DNA of 60,919 nucleotides, taken from contig JAJRZD010000053.1 of the NCBI GenBank assembly GCA_024275415.1, positions 1-60,919 on the forward strand, in the 5' to 3' direction. The notes under the pieces are model-generated. The model was given only the letters and a program-made list of their open reading frames with translations, was not told the origin of the DNA and did no database searches. A program made the translations under genes and the position numbers. Position 1 is the first letter of the stretch. Every line of letters begins with the position of its first letter. The DNA comes from an archaeon. GTDB lineage: Archaea > Asgardarchaeota > Thorarchaeia > Thorarchaeales > Thorarchaeaceae. Positions 34,324 to 43,017 of this stretch are shown piece by piece.

Positions 34324-36300
34324 CTACTTCACACTGAACTCAAGGAATGGCTCGCCCAGAGCAATCCTCTCTATGAGCGAGTTCTTCTTTGCAGATTTTA
34401 CGATTTTCTCAAAGTATTTCTTGAGGCGTCGCTCATCGACATACTCGGGTTCCTTGATTCCTATGCTCTCGATGACCTTGTTGAGCAGGGATTCGAAATC
34501 GTAAACAAGATAGTCTACCTCGACTGTCTTTCCTCGTTTCTTCTTTGGCAGCTTCTCCTTGCGAGCAAGTCCCTGTTTCAACGCTTCTCGTGTTTCCTTT
34601 AGATACATGCCTCTGGCTCTTTCGTATTCCAACTGGTTCTTCCTAACCAGCTCTTTTAGGAGTTGAAGTCCAAATGTGGTACGTGCAATTTTCTCGATTC
34701 TTGCGACAAAGCCATTCATGATATCCTCATAGGACACCATCTCGGCCTGACCCTTAGTGCTGAACACCTTGTCACTATCTTTGGCCTTGGCGTACTTTGC
34801 CTTCTTCTCCCTGAGCTCCTTTTCTCGTTGCTTGCGCAGCTCCTCTTCTCTTTTCAGACGCTCTGCTTCTTGGCGTTTGCGTTCAGCTTCAAGCTTTTTA
34901 GCTTCAGCAATTTTCTTCTTTTCTTCCTGTTTTTTCTTTCTTTCAGCTTCCCTCTTCTTCTCTTCGGCGAGTCGTTCTTGTTCCAGCTTCTTCAAGATTT
35001 TTTGTTGATCCTTGACGAGCTTTGCCATATGATCCTTTATGTCCTTCTCAGTGAGAGTGATATGTTTAGTGAGAAGCCATCTTACTCCAATATTATTCAC
35101 TTTCGGTTTCAGGTCTGCAGAGGAGAACACAAAGCAGGCAGTCTGTTGTCCCGGAAGCTTCGATATGATCTCCTCGGATTCTTTCTCGCCAGCAATTGGC
35201 TCAAGGATGCGTTCTAACACCTTGAGTGATTGCTCGCTGCTAATCCTACCTGCAGAAATCGTGTTGAACTGCTCGAATGCCTTGTAGTCAATGTCCTTTG
35301 GGCTTTGTGTGGCAATCAAGCACTCTACTCCATACTTTCTCGCCTGTCGGAATAAGAGAAGGAACGTTTCTTTCGGGCCTGGTGAGCGCATCCCTGCCGG
35401 GATGAACGGAGCAGCCTCATCCTGGAAGAGAAGCAATCGGGGTCTTTCTGTAAAACCCTGCCTGAGCATCCACGAGTATAGCTGGTTGAGGACGATTGCG
35501 ATAAAGAAGTGTTTTTCCTCCTCGCTGCGTAACGTCTTCAGGAAAATGATGTTGACCGGAGTCTTACCATTGACAGGTTTCACCATCTCGTCGAAATCAA
35601 TCTGTCCTTCTTCTTTGAAGAGTAGCTGAGCAGAGCCAACCGTAAGTGTTCGTATTCTTGTGGCAAGTGTCTGTCTCTCAGAGAGTTTCATGTACGGTTC
35701 AAGATCCACACCAATCTCTTCCTGTGGTGCGGTGAGCATGTCGGCTAGCTCCTTGAGGTTATTCACATCCTTGTTATTCTCCCAGATCGAGCGCATCAGC
35801 TCGTAGATGACCGCGAAAGATTTGCTCTCCCACGAACTTGAGAGACCTCCAACTTTGGTTAGAACCTTAGTCAGTGTGCGTGCCGAGTTGTCTAGCAATC
35901 GGATGACATCATCTTGGTCTGCTTTTGGATCTGGCAATTTCAAAGGATTGATAGAGATTGACAATCCCTTGCTACTGGCAGGAGTATAGACTTTGACAAT
36001 CACTTTGTCCATGTATTTCTTTAATCTATCCGGAGGGACTCCTTTCTCCTTGAGCTGCTTTGGGTCGCCAGGAATCATCAATGATGCGATGTCTCCTTGT
36101 GGGTCGAATGCAAGAATAGGGATGCCCTGCAATGCAGCCTCTTCAAGAATGACCTTGCTTAAGACCGTCTTACCTGAGCCTGTCGAACCAAATATCCCAC
36201 CGTGCCGCCTTAATAGATCAACACTGATCTCAAACTTCTTGTTTGTTCTTTTTCCTGTGTCATCCAGATAATGTCCAAGCCAAAGTTTAGAGTCTGCCAT
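34324..36300 (-). CDS. HerA-like ATPase with long coiled coil (DUF853/VirB4-like)
   Basis: FtsK/HerA-type ATPase, 658 residues. Walker A is FGSTGSGKTVLSK, the Walker B region RLLLFQDEAAPFI, and the sensor stretch LIATQSPKDIDY follows. From about 430 to 530 lies a highly charged coiled coil (EKKREAERKKKQEEKKK-type), then a C-terminal domain without known motif that contains FLEFSVK at the end. HerA partners with the NurA nuclease in DNA end resection, but no nurA is nearby, and proteins of this DUF853-like group may translocate DNA or protein in other ways. Start at ATG 36300 (MADSKLWLGHYL). Substrate unproven. Confidence 0.82.
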   Translation of the reverse strand: MADSKLWLGHYLDDTGKRTNKKFEISVDLLRRHGGIFGSTGSGKTVLSKVILEEAALQGIPILAFDPQGDIASLMIPGDPKQLKEKGVPPDRLKKYMDKVIVKVYTPASSKGLSISINPLKLPDPKADQDDVIRLLDNSARTLTKVLTKVGGLSSSWESKSFAVIYELMRSIWENNKDVNNLKELADMLTAPQEEIGVDLEPYMKLSERQTLATRIRTLTVGSAQLLFKEEGQIDFDEMVKPVNGKTPVNIIFLKTLRSEEEKHFFIAIVLNQLYSWMLRQGFTERPRLLLFQDEAAPFIPAGMRSPGPKETFLLLFRQARKYGVECLIATQSPKDIDYKAFEQFNTISAGRISSEQSLKVLERILEPIAGEKESEEIISKLPGQQTACFVFSSADLKPKVNNIGVRWLLTKHITLTEKDIKDHMAKLVKDQQKILKKLEQERLAEEKKREAERKKKQEEKKKIAEAKKLEAERKRQEAERLKREEELRKQREKELREKKAKYAKAKDSDKVFSTKGQAEMVSYEDIMNGFVARIEKIARTTFGLQLLKELVRKNQLEYERARGMYLKETREALKQGLARKEKLPKKKRGKTVEVDYLVYDFESLLNKVIESIGIKEPEYVDERRLKKYFEKIVKSAKKNSLIERIALGEPFLEFSVK

Positions 36301-36419
36301 CTTATTATCTTCTCCACTGGGATAAACCACTTTGTGTTTAAGGAGATTCCTACGAATCAAATTACATATGCATATTTATTACATTTACTTAGGAGTACTT
36401 CATAAAATGAGATAAGATA

Positions 36420-36448
36420 AACAGGTGGAGCATGATTCCCCACCTGTT
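36420..36448 (-). terminator. hairpin after the six-TM protein gene
   Basis: AACAGGTGG (36420-36428) and CCACCTGTT (36440-36448) form a perfect 9-bp stem with an 11-nt loop; read on the minus strand a T-rich stretch follows. It begins 6 nt after the stop of the gene at 36455. Confidence 0.6.
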
Positions 36449-36454
36449 CACCAT

Positions 36455-37087
36455 TTATGCACCTACAGGTTCGTACCTGCGTCCTAGGTATGCGACTATC
36501 GCAAAGACGAGGACGACTGCAAATATGCCAAGAACTAATGATGCCCATCCGTAGGATGCTGTAACCTCCCAGATCCAGTCTAGGAATACCTTGATACCGG
36601 CCATGATGGCACCAAGTAGTAGAGCTACTAGCATGAAACGAGAAGTCATCTCCTTCACTTGTCCCTGCTCGCTGCCTTCAGTGATTTCGGCGCTGAAGAA
36701 AATGAAGACGAAAAGGAACACATATGCAATGACTATCATTGCAGCCACATTGAAAAGTCGTTGTTGTAGCACCGCGTCATTTGGATAGAGAATCCCAAGG
36801 ACAAGTATTGTGGTGAGCGCCTGAAGATAAACAAACATATTGCTCACGAGCTTGTCTTCGGGATGCACGAACCCGGTCAGTTCGGTGAAAGTCGTTATCG
36901 AGGACATCAGCACTACCAGTCCAAGGATAGCCGCGCCAGCCACCCATAAGTAGAATGGGTAGTTCCAGGCGGTTTCTCCTGCTCCGAGGTCTAGCTGATC
37001 AAGAAGAGCCCAAAGTCCACCGGCTCCCGCAATAACGGCGATTCCAATACCTGCAAGAACATTGCTTACTGTTGTCAATCTAACCAT
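36455..37087 (-). CDS. six-TM membrane protein
   Basis: Unrecognised 210-residue polytopic protein with about six hydrophobic segments (NVLAGIGIAVIAGAGGLWAL, LWVAGAAILGLVVLMSSI, FVYLQALTTILVLGILY, AAMIVIAYVFLFVFIFF, FMLVALLLGAIMAGIKVFL, LVLGIFAVVLVFAIVAYLG). A conserved-looking loop TELTGFVHPEDKLVSN lies after the second segment. ATG start at 37087. The MFS gene lies upstream on the same strand with a 60-nt gap. Confidence 0.75.
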   Translation of the reverse strand: MVRLTTVSNVLAGIGIAVIAGAGGLWALLDQLDLGAGETAWNYPFYLWVAGAAILGLVVLMSSITTFTELTGFVHPEDKLVSNMFVYLQALTTILVLGILYPNDAVLQQRLFNVAAMIVIAYVFLFVFIFFSAEITEGSEQGQVKEMTSRFMLVALLLGAIMAGIKVFLDWIWEVTASYGWASLVLGIFAVVLVFAIVAYLGRRYEPVGA

Positions 37088-37147
37088 TGTAGGTCTCCCC
37101 GATTGATTCTAGCTCTCTCAATGGTGCTAGCTTCTATTAACTCTTGC

Positions 37148-38380
37148 CTAGACATTCACCGTTAACTCCCCAGATTGTTGTTGGCCAGTTTCGTGAGCTT
37201 CAGGCATGAGATAGGTGCCGATGCATGCTATTGCAATGAGGATTGCAACTAGGACTGACAGACCGAGAATACCGTACGAGTTGTACATGAAATAACCAAT
37301 TGAGGGACCGATGACCATTCCTGACCCGAAGAAGATGCTGTAGACGCCCATCGTGCTTCCTCTTGCTTCCTTATCCGATATGTCTGTAATATACGCCAAA
37401 GCTGCGGGAGGAAAGGCACCAGCTGTGAATCCCAGAATTGGTATCACTGGCCAGATCGTCCAGAGATCCGTTAAGTGGTCTGCATATTCGAACAGGATGA
37501 ATGCCAACAACCCAAAGGCGACGAGTCCTGTCACAATGAATGGTCTTCTCTTCAAATAATGGTCAGAAAGGTGTCCCATGATGATGATACCAAGGATTAG
37601 GGCTCCTCCCAACATGCCAAACAATACAAGAAGGTCAATCTCCGTGAGTGAGAAATGCTCCTCAAGTAGGCGTTCAGCATTGGCAATCACCAATCCATAA
37701 AGTGAGATGATTGGGACGTAGACTGGTAACAGTTTCTGGATTCGCTTATCCTTTGCCACCTTGCGTAGTAATGCAATGACACTGACCTTTTCGTCTTCCA
37801 CTAAATGTCGGGTTTCCTTGATTCCCACAAGTGCCATGAATCCGCTGATGACACAGGCGACTGCTGCGGCGTAAAGTATCGGGACAGCTTCGAACCCAAA
37901 TTGAAGCAATAGGATTCCAAGGCCATAGCCACCAGCCAGTCCCATTAAGGTCGCTAGATCATAATAACCCATCAACCGTGCTCGATTGTGTTCATCCGAG
38001 CAGTCTGCAATTATTGAAAGGGTCGTTGTGACCTTTGCTGCTATAGCAATTCCAAAGATCAATCCAAATAGAATAATAAGAACTGCAATAGAATTGATTG
38101 CAAACAAGAAGGCAGTGATGCCTGTTACAAACAAGCTTGCTACCTGTATCGGTTTTCTTCCAATTTTATCGCTGTATGAACCAAAGAGAGAAACCGTTGA
38201 AAGCTCGGCTATGGGATATATCACAAGAACCGCAGTAGCTTCCCATCCTTCGACTGCCCCAGCCATATAAGACGAGCTCTGGATTACTGCTATTGTGATA
38301 TAGAATGAAGCTCTCATGATGAAAGTCACAAAGTACAGAATCAGTAAAGTTCCTTTATGTTCAGAGGCACGTAATCCCAT
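37148..38380 (-). CDS. MFS transporter
   Basis: Major facilitator superfamily secondary transporter with 12 predicted membrane segments. The TM2-TM3 loop motif appears as GSYSDKIGRKPIQVAS, and a related loop (GHLSDHYLKRRPFIV) sits in the second half, showing the duplicated architecture. ATG 38380 (MGLRASEHKGTL) is preferred: an upstream ATG at 38416 lies only six bases from the TATA box, so it would not be in the transcript. AGGAGT lies ten bases before. Substrate unknown (drug-efflux-like proteins share this form). Confidence 0.88.
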   Translation of the reverse strand: MGLRASEHKGTLLILYFVTFIMRASFYITIAVIQSSSYMAGAVEGWEATAVLVIYPIAELSTVSLFGSYSDKIGRKPIQVASLFVTGITAFLFAINSIAVLIILFGLIFGIAIAAKVTTTLSIIADCSDEHNRARLMGYYDLATLMGLAGGYGLGILLLQFGFEAVPILYAAAVACVISGFMALVGIKETRHLVEDEKVSVIALLRKVAKDKRIQKLLPVYVPIISLYGLVIANAERLLEEHFSLTEIDLLVLFGMLGGALILGIIIMGHLSDHYLKRRPFIVTGLVAFGLLAFILFEYADHLTDLWTIWPVIPILGFTAGAFPPAALAYITDISDKEARGSTMGVYSIFFGSGMVIGPSIGYFMYNSYGILGLSVLVAILIAIACIGTYLMPEAHETGQQQSGELTVNV

Positions 38381-38421
38381 TGGATTCTTACTCCTGTTTT
38401 CCCTGTGAGCAAACATGACGG

Positions 38422-38429
38422 TTTATAAA
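38422..38429. promoter_or_regulatory. palindromic TATA box shared by divergent genes
   Basis: TTTATAAA is its own reverse complement. It lies 22-29 nt ahead of ATG 38451 on the plus strand (which would make that mRNA leaderless) and about 42-49 nt ahead of ATG 38380 on the minus strand. Confidence 0.5.
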
Positions 38430-38450
38430 GTGCCCTGTAGATGAAAAAAT

Positions 38451-38807
38451 ATGGCACCCAATCCTGTGTTCGGGGGTAGTCTGGAGTTCGTCTATCTGGT
38501 GATGTATCGACTGAAGGCCATGACCCGCGAGGAGAAAAAAGATTGGATTACTAAGTGGGCCGTTGTACGATCCAAGCTGCCAAAGGGTGTAAAGATAATT
38601 ACAGAGGCAGGCAGTGCGTTCGGAACTGACTTCACTGGGTTTACTGTCTTTGAAGGCCCTTTTGAAAGGTTTGAGGAGCTGGTCACTCTTCTCGAACTAC
38701 AGTCTGAAGGGTACATCGACAAGACAAAGACCATCATCGGCACGAAGGGGCTGTTCGATGCTTCTTCGGACCTGATGAAGATACTATCCGAGCGTCCTAT
38801 AGACTAG
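38451..38807 (+). CDS. hypothetical protein, possibly dimeric alpha/beta-barrel
   Basis: 118-residue soluble protein; the strand-helix-strand pattern (FVYLVMYRLKAMTREEKKDW, GVKIITEAGSAFGTDFTGFT, ERFEELVTLLE) is reminiscent of small dimeric alpha/beta-barrel proteins, but I cannot assign the family. ATG 38451 lies exactly where a leaderless transcript would begin from the TATA box at 38422. The transporter gene follows 75 nt later on the same strand. Confidence 0.7.
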   Translation: MAPNPVFGGSLEFVYLVMYRLKAMTREEKKDWITKWAVVRSKLPKGVKIITEAGSAFGTDFTGFTVFEGPFERFEELVTLLELQSEGYIDKTKTIIGTKGLFDASSDLMKILSERPID

Positions 38808-38882
38808 ACGACTCTTTGCCGCAGTGACCCCCTTTTTAATGGAATGGACACGCCCCCTTCATACCTAGAAGGGTGACCTTAC

Positions 38883-40616
38883 GTGGAGTCGGATAGAATC
38901 CCAAAAAAGACTATCATCGTTCTCATCATCGCAGTTATTGCAGGGTTTGTTTCCTACAATATGGCTCCTTCAGACATCCAGCCTGGCACCTACTCTGTTG
39001 TGCTATCAATCCAATCCGATTCTATGTCGATTGAGGAAACATTCAACATTACCTTTGTCGAGCAAGGTGACCAACTGAAATCAGTCCTTATGATAGAGGT
39101 TCCTGTCAGTAATCTGACCATCAGCTATACCTCTCAAGTTCCCATCCAAACAGGCAGCAAGTTCGTGATAGTGATATCCTTTGAGGGCGAGCCCATCTAT
39201 TCGAAGGACGTATCTGTCCGCCTCTACAATGATGCAGGATTCGACCAACCACTCCACCCCACAAGGCAGACAGGTTCCTCCTTGTCTATCGAATACCAGC
39301 CCCTTGTCCATTCTCGGGCTGCTGTCACAATCTTGGTAGTAGTAGCGATCCTCTGGTTTTCAGAGGGAATCAGTTTGGTCGCTACTTCTATCCTGATACC
39401 TGTCATGATTGTAGTAACCGATATCGCTTCAACGCGGACTGCATTTGCACCGTTCTTCGACCCTGCGGTAGCACTCATTTTCGGAGGATTCCTGATAGGC
39501 AGAGCCTTGAGCAAGTATGAGCTGGACAAAAGACTTGCACTCATGATCCTATCCAGAAGTTCTGGCTCAGGTCCAAGACTACTCCTTACCGTGATGTCAG
39601 TGACTGCATTCCTCTCAATGTGGATAAGCAATACGGCATCAGCTGCAATCATGATCCCGATAGCTCTTGCTGTCATCTCTAGGATTAGGAATTTAGAAAC
39701 ACGAAGCAAATACGGGAAGACCCTTGTTCTAGGAACCGCATACTCCGCCACGATAGGAGGCGTAGCGAGCCTTGTTGGATCACCCCCGAATCCATTAGCT
39801 GCTACCTATCTCAAGACATTCCTAGGAGTTGACATCACCTTTGTATCTTGGCTCCCTTACGGACTGCCCGTTGTTCTGATTATGCTACCTCTTATTTGGA
39901 TGTGGCTCATGTTCAGGTTCAAGCTCCCGAAAAGTGTGGAAGAGATGACCGAGCTGAGGTCAATCTCGGAGCAAGAGTATCTCAAGCTGGGTCCGATGAA
40001 TCTCCAACAACGATTGGTTGTACTGATTTTCGTTTCAGTGATAGCATTGTGGCTTACAGAATCACTCCATGGTATATCCAGTTCGATCGTGGCAGTCATG
40101 GGCGGGTTGGCCCTGTTAATACTTCGTCTTCTGGACGAGAAAGATGTATCGTCTCATATCAACTGGTCCGCGCTTCTCATCTTGGGGAGTGGTATTGCTT
40201 TGGGGAATGCCATGATAACCACCGGATTATCGGCATATCTTGCCTTTCAAATGACTGCACTTGGAGCGCTACCCAGCTTTCTGGTGATTGTTATTATCGG
40301 GATTATTGCTGTTGGTCTGACCATGGTCGCATCCAATACCGGAGCTGCTGTAATCCTCATCCCTATTGCGATACCCCTTGCAATCGACTTAGGGATAGAC
40401 CCGCTTCTTCTAACTATGGTGATTGCTATTGGTGTATCAATGGACTTTGCTTTGCCAACGGGCACCCCGCCTTCAACCATCGCGTATAGCACTGGCGAAG
40501 TCGAGATGGATGAGATGATCACCACAGGGCTGGTCATCGACCTGTTCGCAATTCTCGTGTTGACACTCGTAGTGGTCTGGCTATGGTCTCTCTTTGGTCT
40601 GGTAGTTCTCTATTGA
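38883..40616 (+). CDS. DASS/SLC13-type sodium:anion symporter with extracytoplasmic N-terminal domain
   Basis: Divalent-anion symporter family (dicarboxylates, sulfate or phosphate). Both family repeats of the SNT type are visible: MWISNTASAAIMIPIALA and MVASNTGAAVILIPIAIP, with the ALPTGTPPS motif in between the last segments. Unusual is the N-terminus: one membrane segment (IIVLIIAVIAGFVSYNMA) then about 110 residues of beta-rich, presumably external sequence before the transporter core starts at VTILVVVAILWFSEGI. GTG start at 38883 with GGTGA before it. Substrate not determinable. Confidence 0.87.
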   Translation: MESDRIPKKTIIVLIIAVIAGFVSYNMAPSDIQPGTYSVVLSIQSDSMSIEETFNITFVEQGDQLKSVLMIEVPVSNLTISYTSQVPIQTGSKFVIVISFEGEPIYSKDVSVRLYNDAGFDQPLHPTRQTGSSLSIEYQPLVHSRAAVTILVVVAILWFSEGISLVATSILIPVMIVVTDIASTRTAFAPFFDPAVALIFGGFLIGRALSKYELDKRLALMILSRSSGSGPRLLLTVMSVTAFLSMWISNTASAAIMIPIALAVISRIRNLETRSKYGKTLVLGTAYSATIGGVASLVGSPPNPLAATYLKTFLGVDITFVSWLPYGLPVVLIMLPLIWMWLMFRFKLPKSVEEMTELRSISEQEYLKLGPMNLQQRLVVLIFVSVIALWLTESLHGISSSIVAVMGGLALLILRLLDEKDVSSHINWSALLILGSGIALGNAMITTGLSAYLAFQMTALGALPSFLVIVIIGIIAVGLTMVASNTGAAVILIPIAIPLAIDLGIDPLLLTMVIAIGVSMDFALPTGTPPSTIAYSTGEVEMDEMITTGLVIDLFAILVLTLVVVWLWSLFGLVVLY

Positions 40617-40629
40617 AATCCACGACATC

Positions 40630-40636
40630 TTTAAAT
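40630..40636 (+). promoter_or_regulatory. TATA box of the 254-residue protein gene
   Basis: TTTAAAT, 36-42 nt before ATG 40672. The ATG at 40639 lies upstream of the expected transcription start, so it is not the real start. Confidence 0.5.
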
Positions 40637-40671
40637 CAATGAACTGTAGGTGCGGTATCGAGTTGAGGAAA

Positions 40672-41433
40672 ATGAATTGGTGTGCAAAAATAATCAATGG
40701 AGCATCTGACGAGTTCGTTCATGCAAAGCTCCTGAAATACGGGATTGGCGAGCATCCAGGTCCTCGTGTTGTCCTGAAGTTCAGTAAGGCTAGGGTGACA
40801 TTCAAAGCGGATCTTGACATGGAGAAACCCCTTATCCGTGCGTATCTGGAAGGTGCTTCTGACGGTGTCCACAAGATTAAGGGAACTATTGTTTCTTACG
40901 AGGATCGAGAAGCTGAAACATCGACTTTCGTAATGCCTATCACATGGAAAGCTTCCAAGGGCAAGGGCGCTACCACGTATAAAGCAAAACTCAATGAGGT
41001 CGCTCCCCTTAGTGACATCAAAGAACTCATGAAGCTTGACAGTCCGACGACATTTTTCCTCCTCTCAATAAGTCCCAACACTACAGGCACACCTTGGAAG
41101 ATTACAACGAAGACATCATTTCCAAAAGGTGGTCCTAGTGGGGAAGAAGATGAAAAGGATCCGACCTTTTGTAAGGGGGCTTTTGCAAACATCCCCGAGA
41201 TTCTTGGTTTCCTGTCCACGGAACTTTATCCTGATATAGCAGATAAGGTAACGCCCAAGACAAAGAATATCTACATACGCCAGACCATTTTCATTGATGA
41301 TATCCAGATTCCAGATGACGATTCGCTGTCATTTAAAGAAAAGAGGAAGCTCGCCAAGAAGAAGGGCATACTGTTGAGAAGGATTTCCGTCGATGGTGTA
41401 GACTATGAGAACGAGTATTCGTTTCTTGCGTAG
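40672..41433 (+). CDS. hypothetical protein, 253 aa
   Basis: I do not recognise it. The product begins MNWCAKIINGASDEFVHAKL, is rich in Lys/Glu and appears all soluble with many short strands (RVVLKFSKARVTFKADLD, ETSTFVMPITWKAS, NIYIRQTIFIDDIQI) and a basic segment near the end (FKEKRKLAKKKGILLRR). There is no zinc, nucleotide or membrane motif. ATG 40672 is set by the TATA box at 40630 and GAGGAA just ahead of it. It is followed by its own-promoter small membrane gene. Confidence 0.7.
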   Translation: MNWCAKIINGASDEFVHAKLLKYGIGEHPGPRVVLKFSKARVTFKADLDMEKPLIRAYLEGASDGVHKIKGTIVSYEDREAETSTFVMPITWKASKGKGATTYKAKLNEVAPLSDIKELMKLDSPTTFFLLSISPNTTGTPWKITTKTSFPKGGPSGEEDEKDPTFCKGAFANIPEILGFLSTELYPDIADKVTPKTKNIYIRQTIFIDDIQIPDDDSLSFKEKRKLAKKKGILLRRISVDGVDYENEYSFLA

Positions 41434-41469
41434 CTTTCCCATTAGTATGAATCTTGTACAACCGAGATG

Positions 41470-41476
41470 TTTAAAT
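41470..41476 (+). promoter_or_regulatory. TATA box of the small membrane protein and possibly the helicase operon
   Basis: TTTAAAT in ATGTTTAAATGA, 35-41 nt before ATG 41511. It is the same element and spacing as at 40630. The genes to 46489 may all depend on it. Confidence 0.5.
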
Positions 41477-41510
41477 GAACTAACGAGTGCGCGACATAGA
41501 GGTTGAAAAC

Positions 41511-41732
41511 ATGCTCCAGTTCGAGTTCGCTCTTGACATAACCATTGAGATGCTGTTCCCCTTCTTTGCTCTCTTCTTCCTAGCATTCGGTCTTTTTGCC
41601 ATAGGATGGTTAGTAGTTCATGTGGAGCATGCCCGCCACTTTTCAAGGTTCAAAGTGGCATCTGCGATTATTCTGGGCTCATTATTCATCGGTTTTGGGA
41701 TACATTTCATTCTCTTGACCTTTGGTATATGA
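41511..41732 (+). CDS. small membrane protein with two TM segments
   Basis: 73-residue protein, two hydrophobic helices (MLFPFFALFFLAFGLFAIGW and ASAIILGSLFIGFGIHFIL) joined by a short basic/His loop (HVEHARHFSRFK). ATG 41511 has GAGGTTG five bases before it; a GTG at 41487 is less likely. It precedes the helicase operon on the same strand. Function unknown. Confidence 0.7.
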   Translation: MLQFEFALDITIEMLFPFFALFFLAFGLFAIGWLVVHVEHARHFSRFKVASAIILGSLFIGFGIHFILLTFGI

Positions 41733-41775
41733 ATCCGCTGAGATACATCCGCACATTATTGATATTCTCTACTCC

Positions 41776-41817
41776 AAAGTATCGTACATCCATAATTACA
41801 CCGATACCAGATACTTT
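41776..41817 (+). promoter_or_regulatory. leader with two mutually exclusive pairings
   Basis: AAAGTATC (41776-41783) can pair with GATACTTT (41810-41817), while GTATCG (41779-41784), which shares most of the same bases, can pair with CGATAC (41802-41807). Only one can form at a time. The element ends about 7 nt before GAGAGGA and 22 nt before GTG 41839. Confidence 0.35.
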
Positions 41818-41838
41818 GTGATAGAGAGGAACATAACT

Positions 41839-43017
41839 GTGTTACTAGATCCCGATCTTGAGAAAATAGCTGTACAGAGCAGGCAGCGCCTTATCCAAGA
41901 GTTCGCAGAGAAACATGCGACACTGGGAGAGCGTGCCCGTCGCATTCCCGTTGAGGCAGCAAGGAAGATTGCGGAGAAATACAGTTGTCCCCTCCAGATT
42001 GCGACCGTGGCATACATTCTAGATATGGATGGTATAACGAGCATACGAACAGCAGTCAAGCTTTTGTCGCACGAGCTGTTCCGCAGGGAGTCCATCGGAG
42101 AAGGCGTACCAAACTTGCCTGGGAATGTTCAGGAGTTTGCTGTGGAGGAAGGTCGTTGGATATACTACATATACGGAAGGTTCTCACGGGAGTTCGAGGT
42201 GAAGATTCGAGAACTGGCGAACCTTGAGAGCGTCGTTGATGAGGACCACCCTCCTGTTGAGAAAGCAATCTCGCTGATGAATGCACGGATTAAGGTAGCT
42301 GAAGCATTTCTACTCCCTGTTGTCCAGACATGGTTCAAGGATCACACAAGAGGGACAAGTGAGGAGCTGCTCCTGTTCTTGGGTCCTGCAATCACTGACT
42401 GGAATGAGACGACCTTGCGGGCCAAGCTTAACCGTATGAAGAGAAGGGCACAGGCGCTGTTCAGGAGGCTTGACGCAATCATCAGTTCTGCTTCCGATTC
42501 CCTGACCATGGATGAGTATTCTAAAAGAATCAACAATCTCATCGATGAACTTGATAAGAACATCAACGATCTCAGTCACAAAGCAGTGGCTCACCTTATT
42601 CTCCACATTGCTCCACGTCCTACTGGAGCTAGGGGTGATCGCTCACGATACGTGCAGATTGGCACTGGATCCACGAGAGGCAACAAGGCAGAACCCGACA
42701 TGGTTTCCCCCTTTGACTTTCTCGAACGAGATATTCGCCTTGCCAAACGTCGTTCAGGTGAGGAACGTGAGCAGTACTTGAAAGAACGTATCGCTCGCGT
42801 CATCAAGGTTCTCAAGTATTCAGGAAACGATTCGGTTTCAGGAGCTATCCAGTGTTTACAAGAGATAACAGAACGCTTCAAGATTCAGGGCATTGACATG
42901 CCACGAAGTATCGAGAGTCTAAAAGGAGCCTTTGCAAATGTCCGCCCTGAAGAATCCGACACCACCGCTACTGAACAAGTCTACTCATTTGTCGAGGAAT
43001 ACATACTTTCGGCGTGA
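41839..43017 (+). CDS. hypothetical protein of the helicase operon (first gene)
   Basis: I recognise no family. The 393-residue, largely helical protein starts MLLDPDLEKIAVQSRQRLIQ, has a repeat-like helical N-terminal part (KIAEKYSCPLQIATVAYILD, IRTAVKLLSHELFRRES) and a basic second half (NRMKRRAQALFRRL; RDIRLAKRRSGEEREQYL). The start is uncertain: GTG 41839 has GAGAGGA eight bases ahead and lies after the inverted-repeat leader; an in-frame TTG at 41722 would extend it by 39 residues through that leader. Its stop overlaps the next gene, so the operon is tight. Confidence 0.72.
   Translation: MLLDPDLEKIAVQSRQRLIQEFAEKHATLGERARRIPVEAARKIAEKYSCPLQIATVAYILDMDGITSIRTAVKLLSHELFRRESIGEGVPNLPGNVQEFAVEEGRWIYYIYGRFSREFEVKIRELANLESVVDEDHPPVEKAISLMNARIKVAEAFLLPVVQTWFKDHTRGTSEELLLFLGPAITDWNETTLRAKLNRMKRRAQALFRRLDAIISSASDSLTMDEYSKRINNLIDELDKNINDLSHKAVAHLILHIAPRPTGARGDRSRYVQIGTGSTRGNKAEPDMVSPFDFLERDIRLAKRRSGEEREQYLKERIARVIKVLKYSGNDSVSGAIQCLQEITERFKIQGIDMPRSIESLKGAFANVRPEESDTTATEQVYSFVEEYILSA

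Noticed and set aside
34663..35217. 184-codon Leu/Phe/Ser-rich frame opposite the HerA-like gene
   Set aside because: It is the antisense of the Lys/Glu coiled coil and has no independent support.
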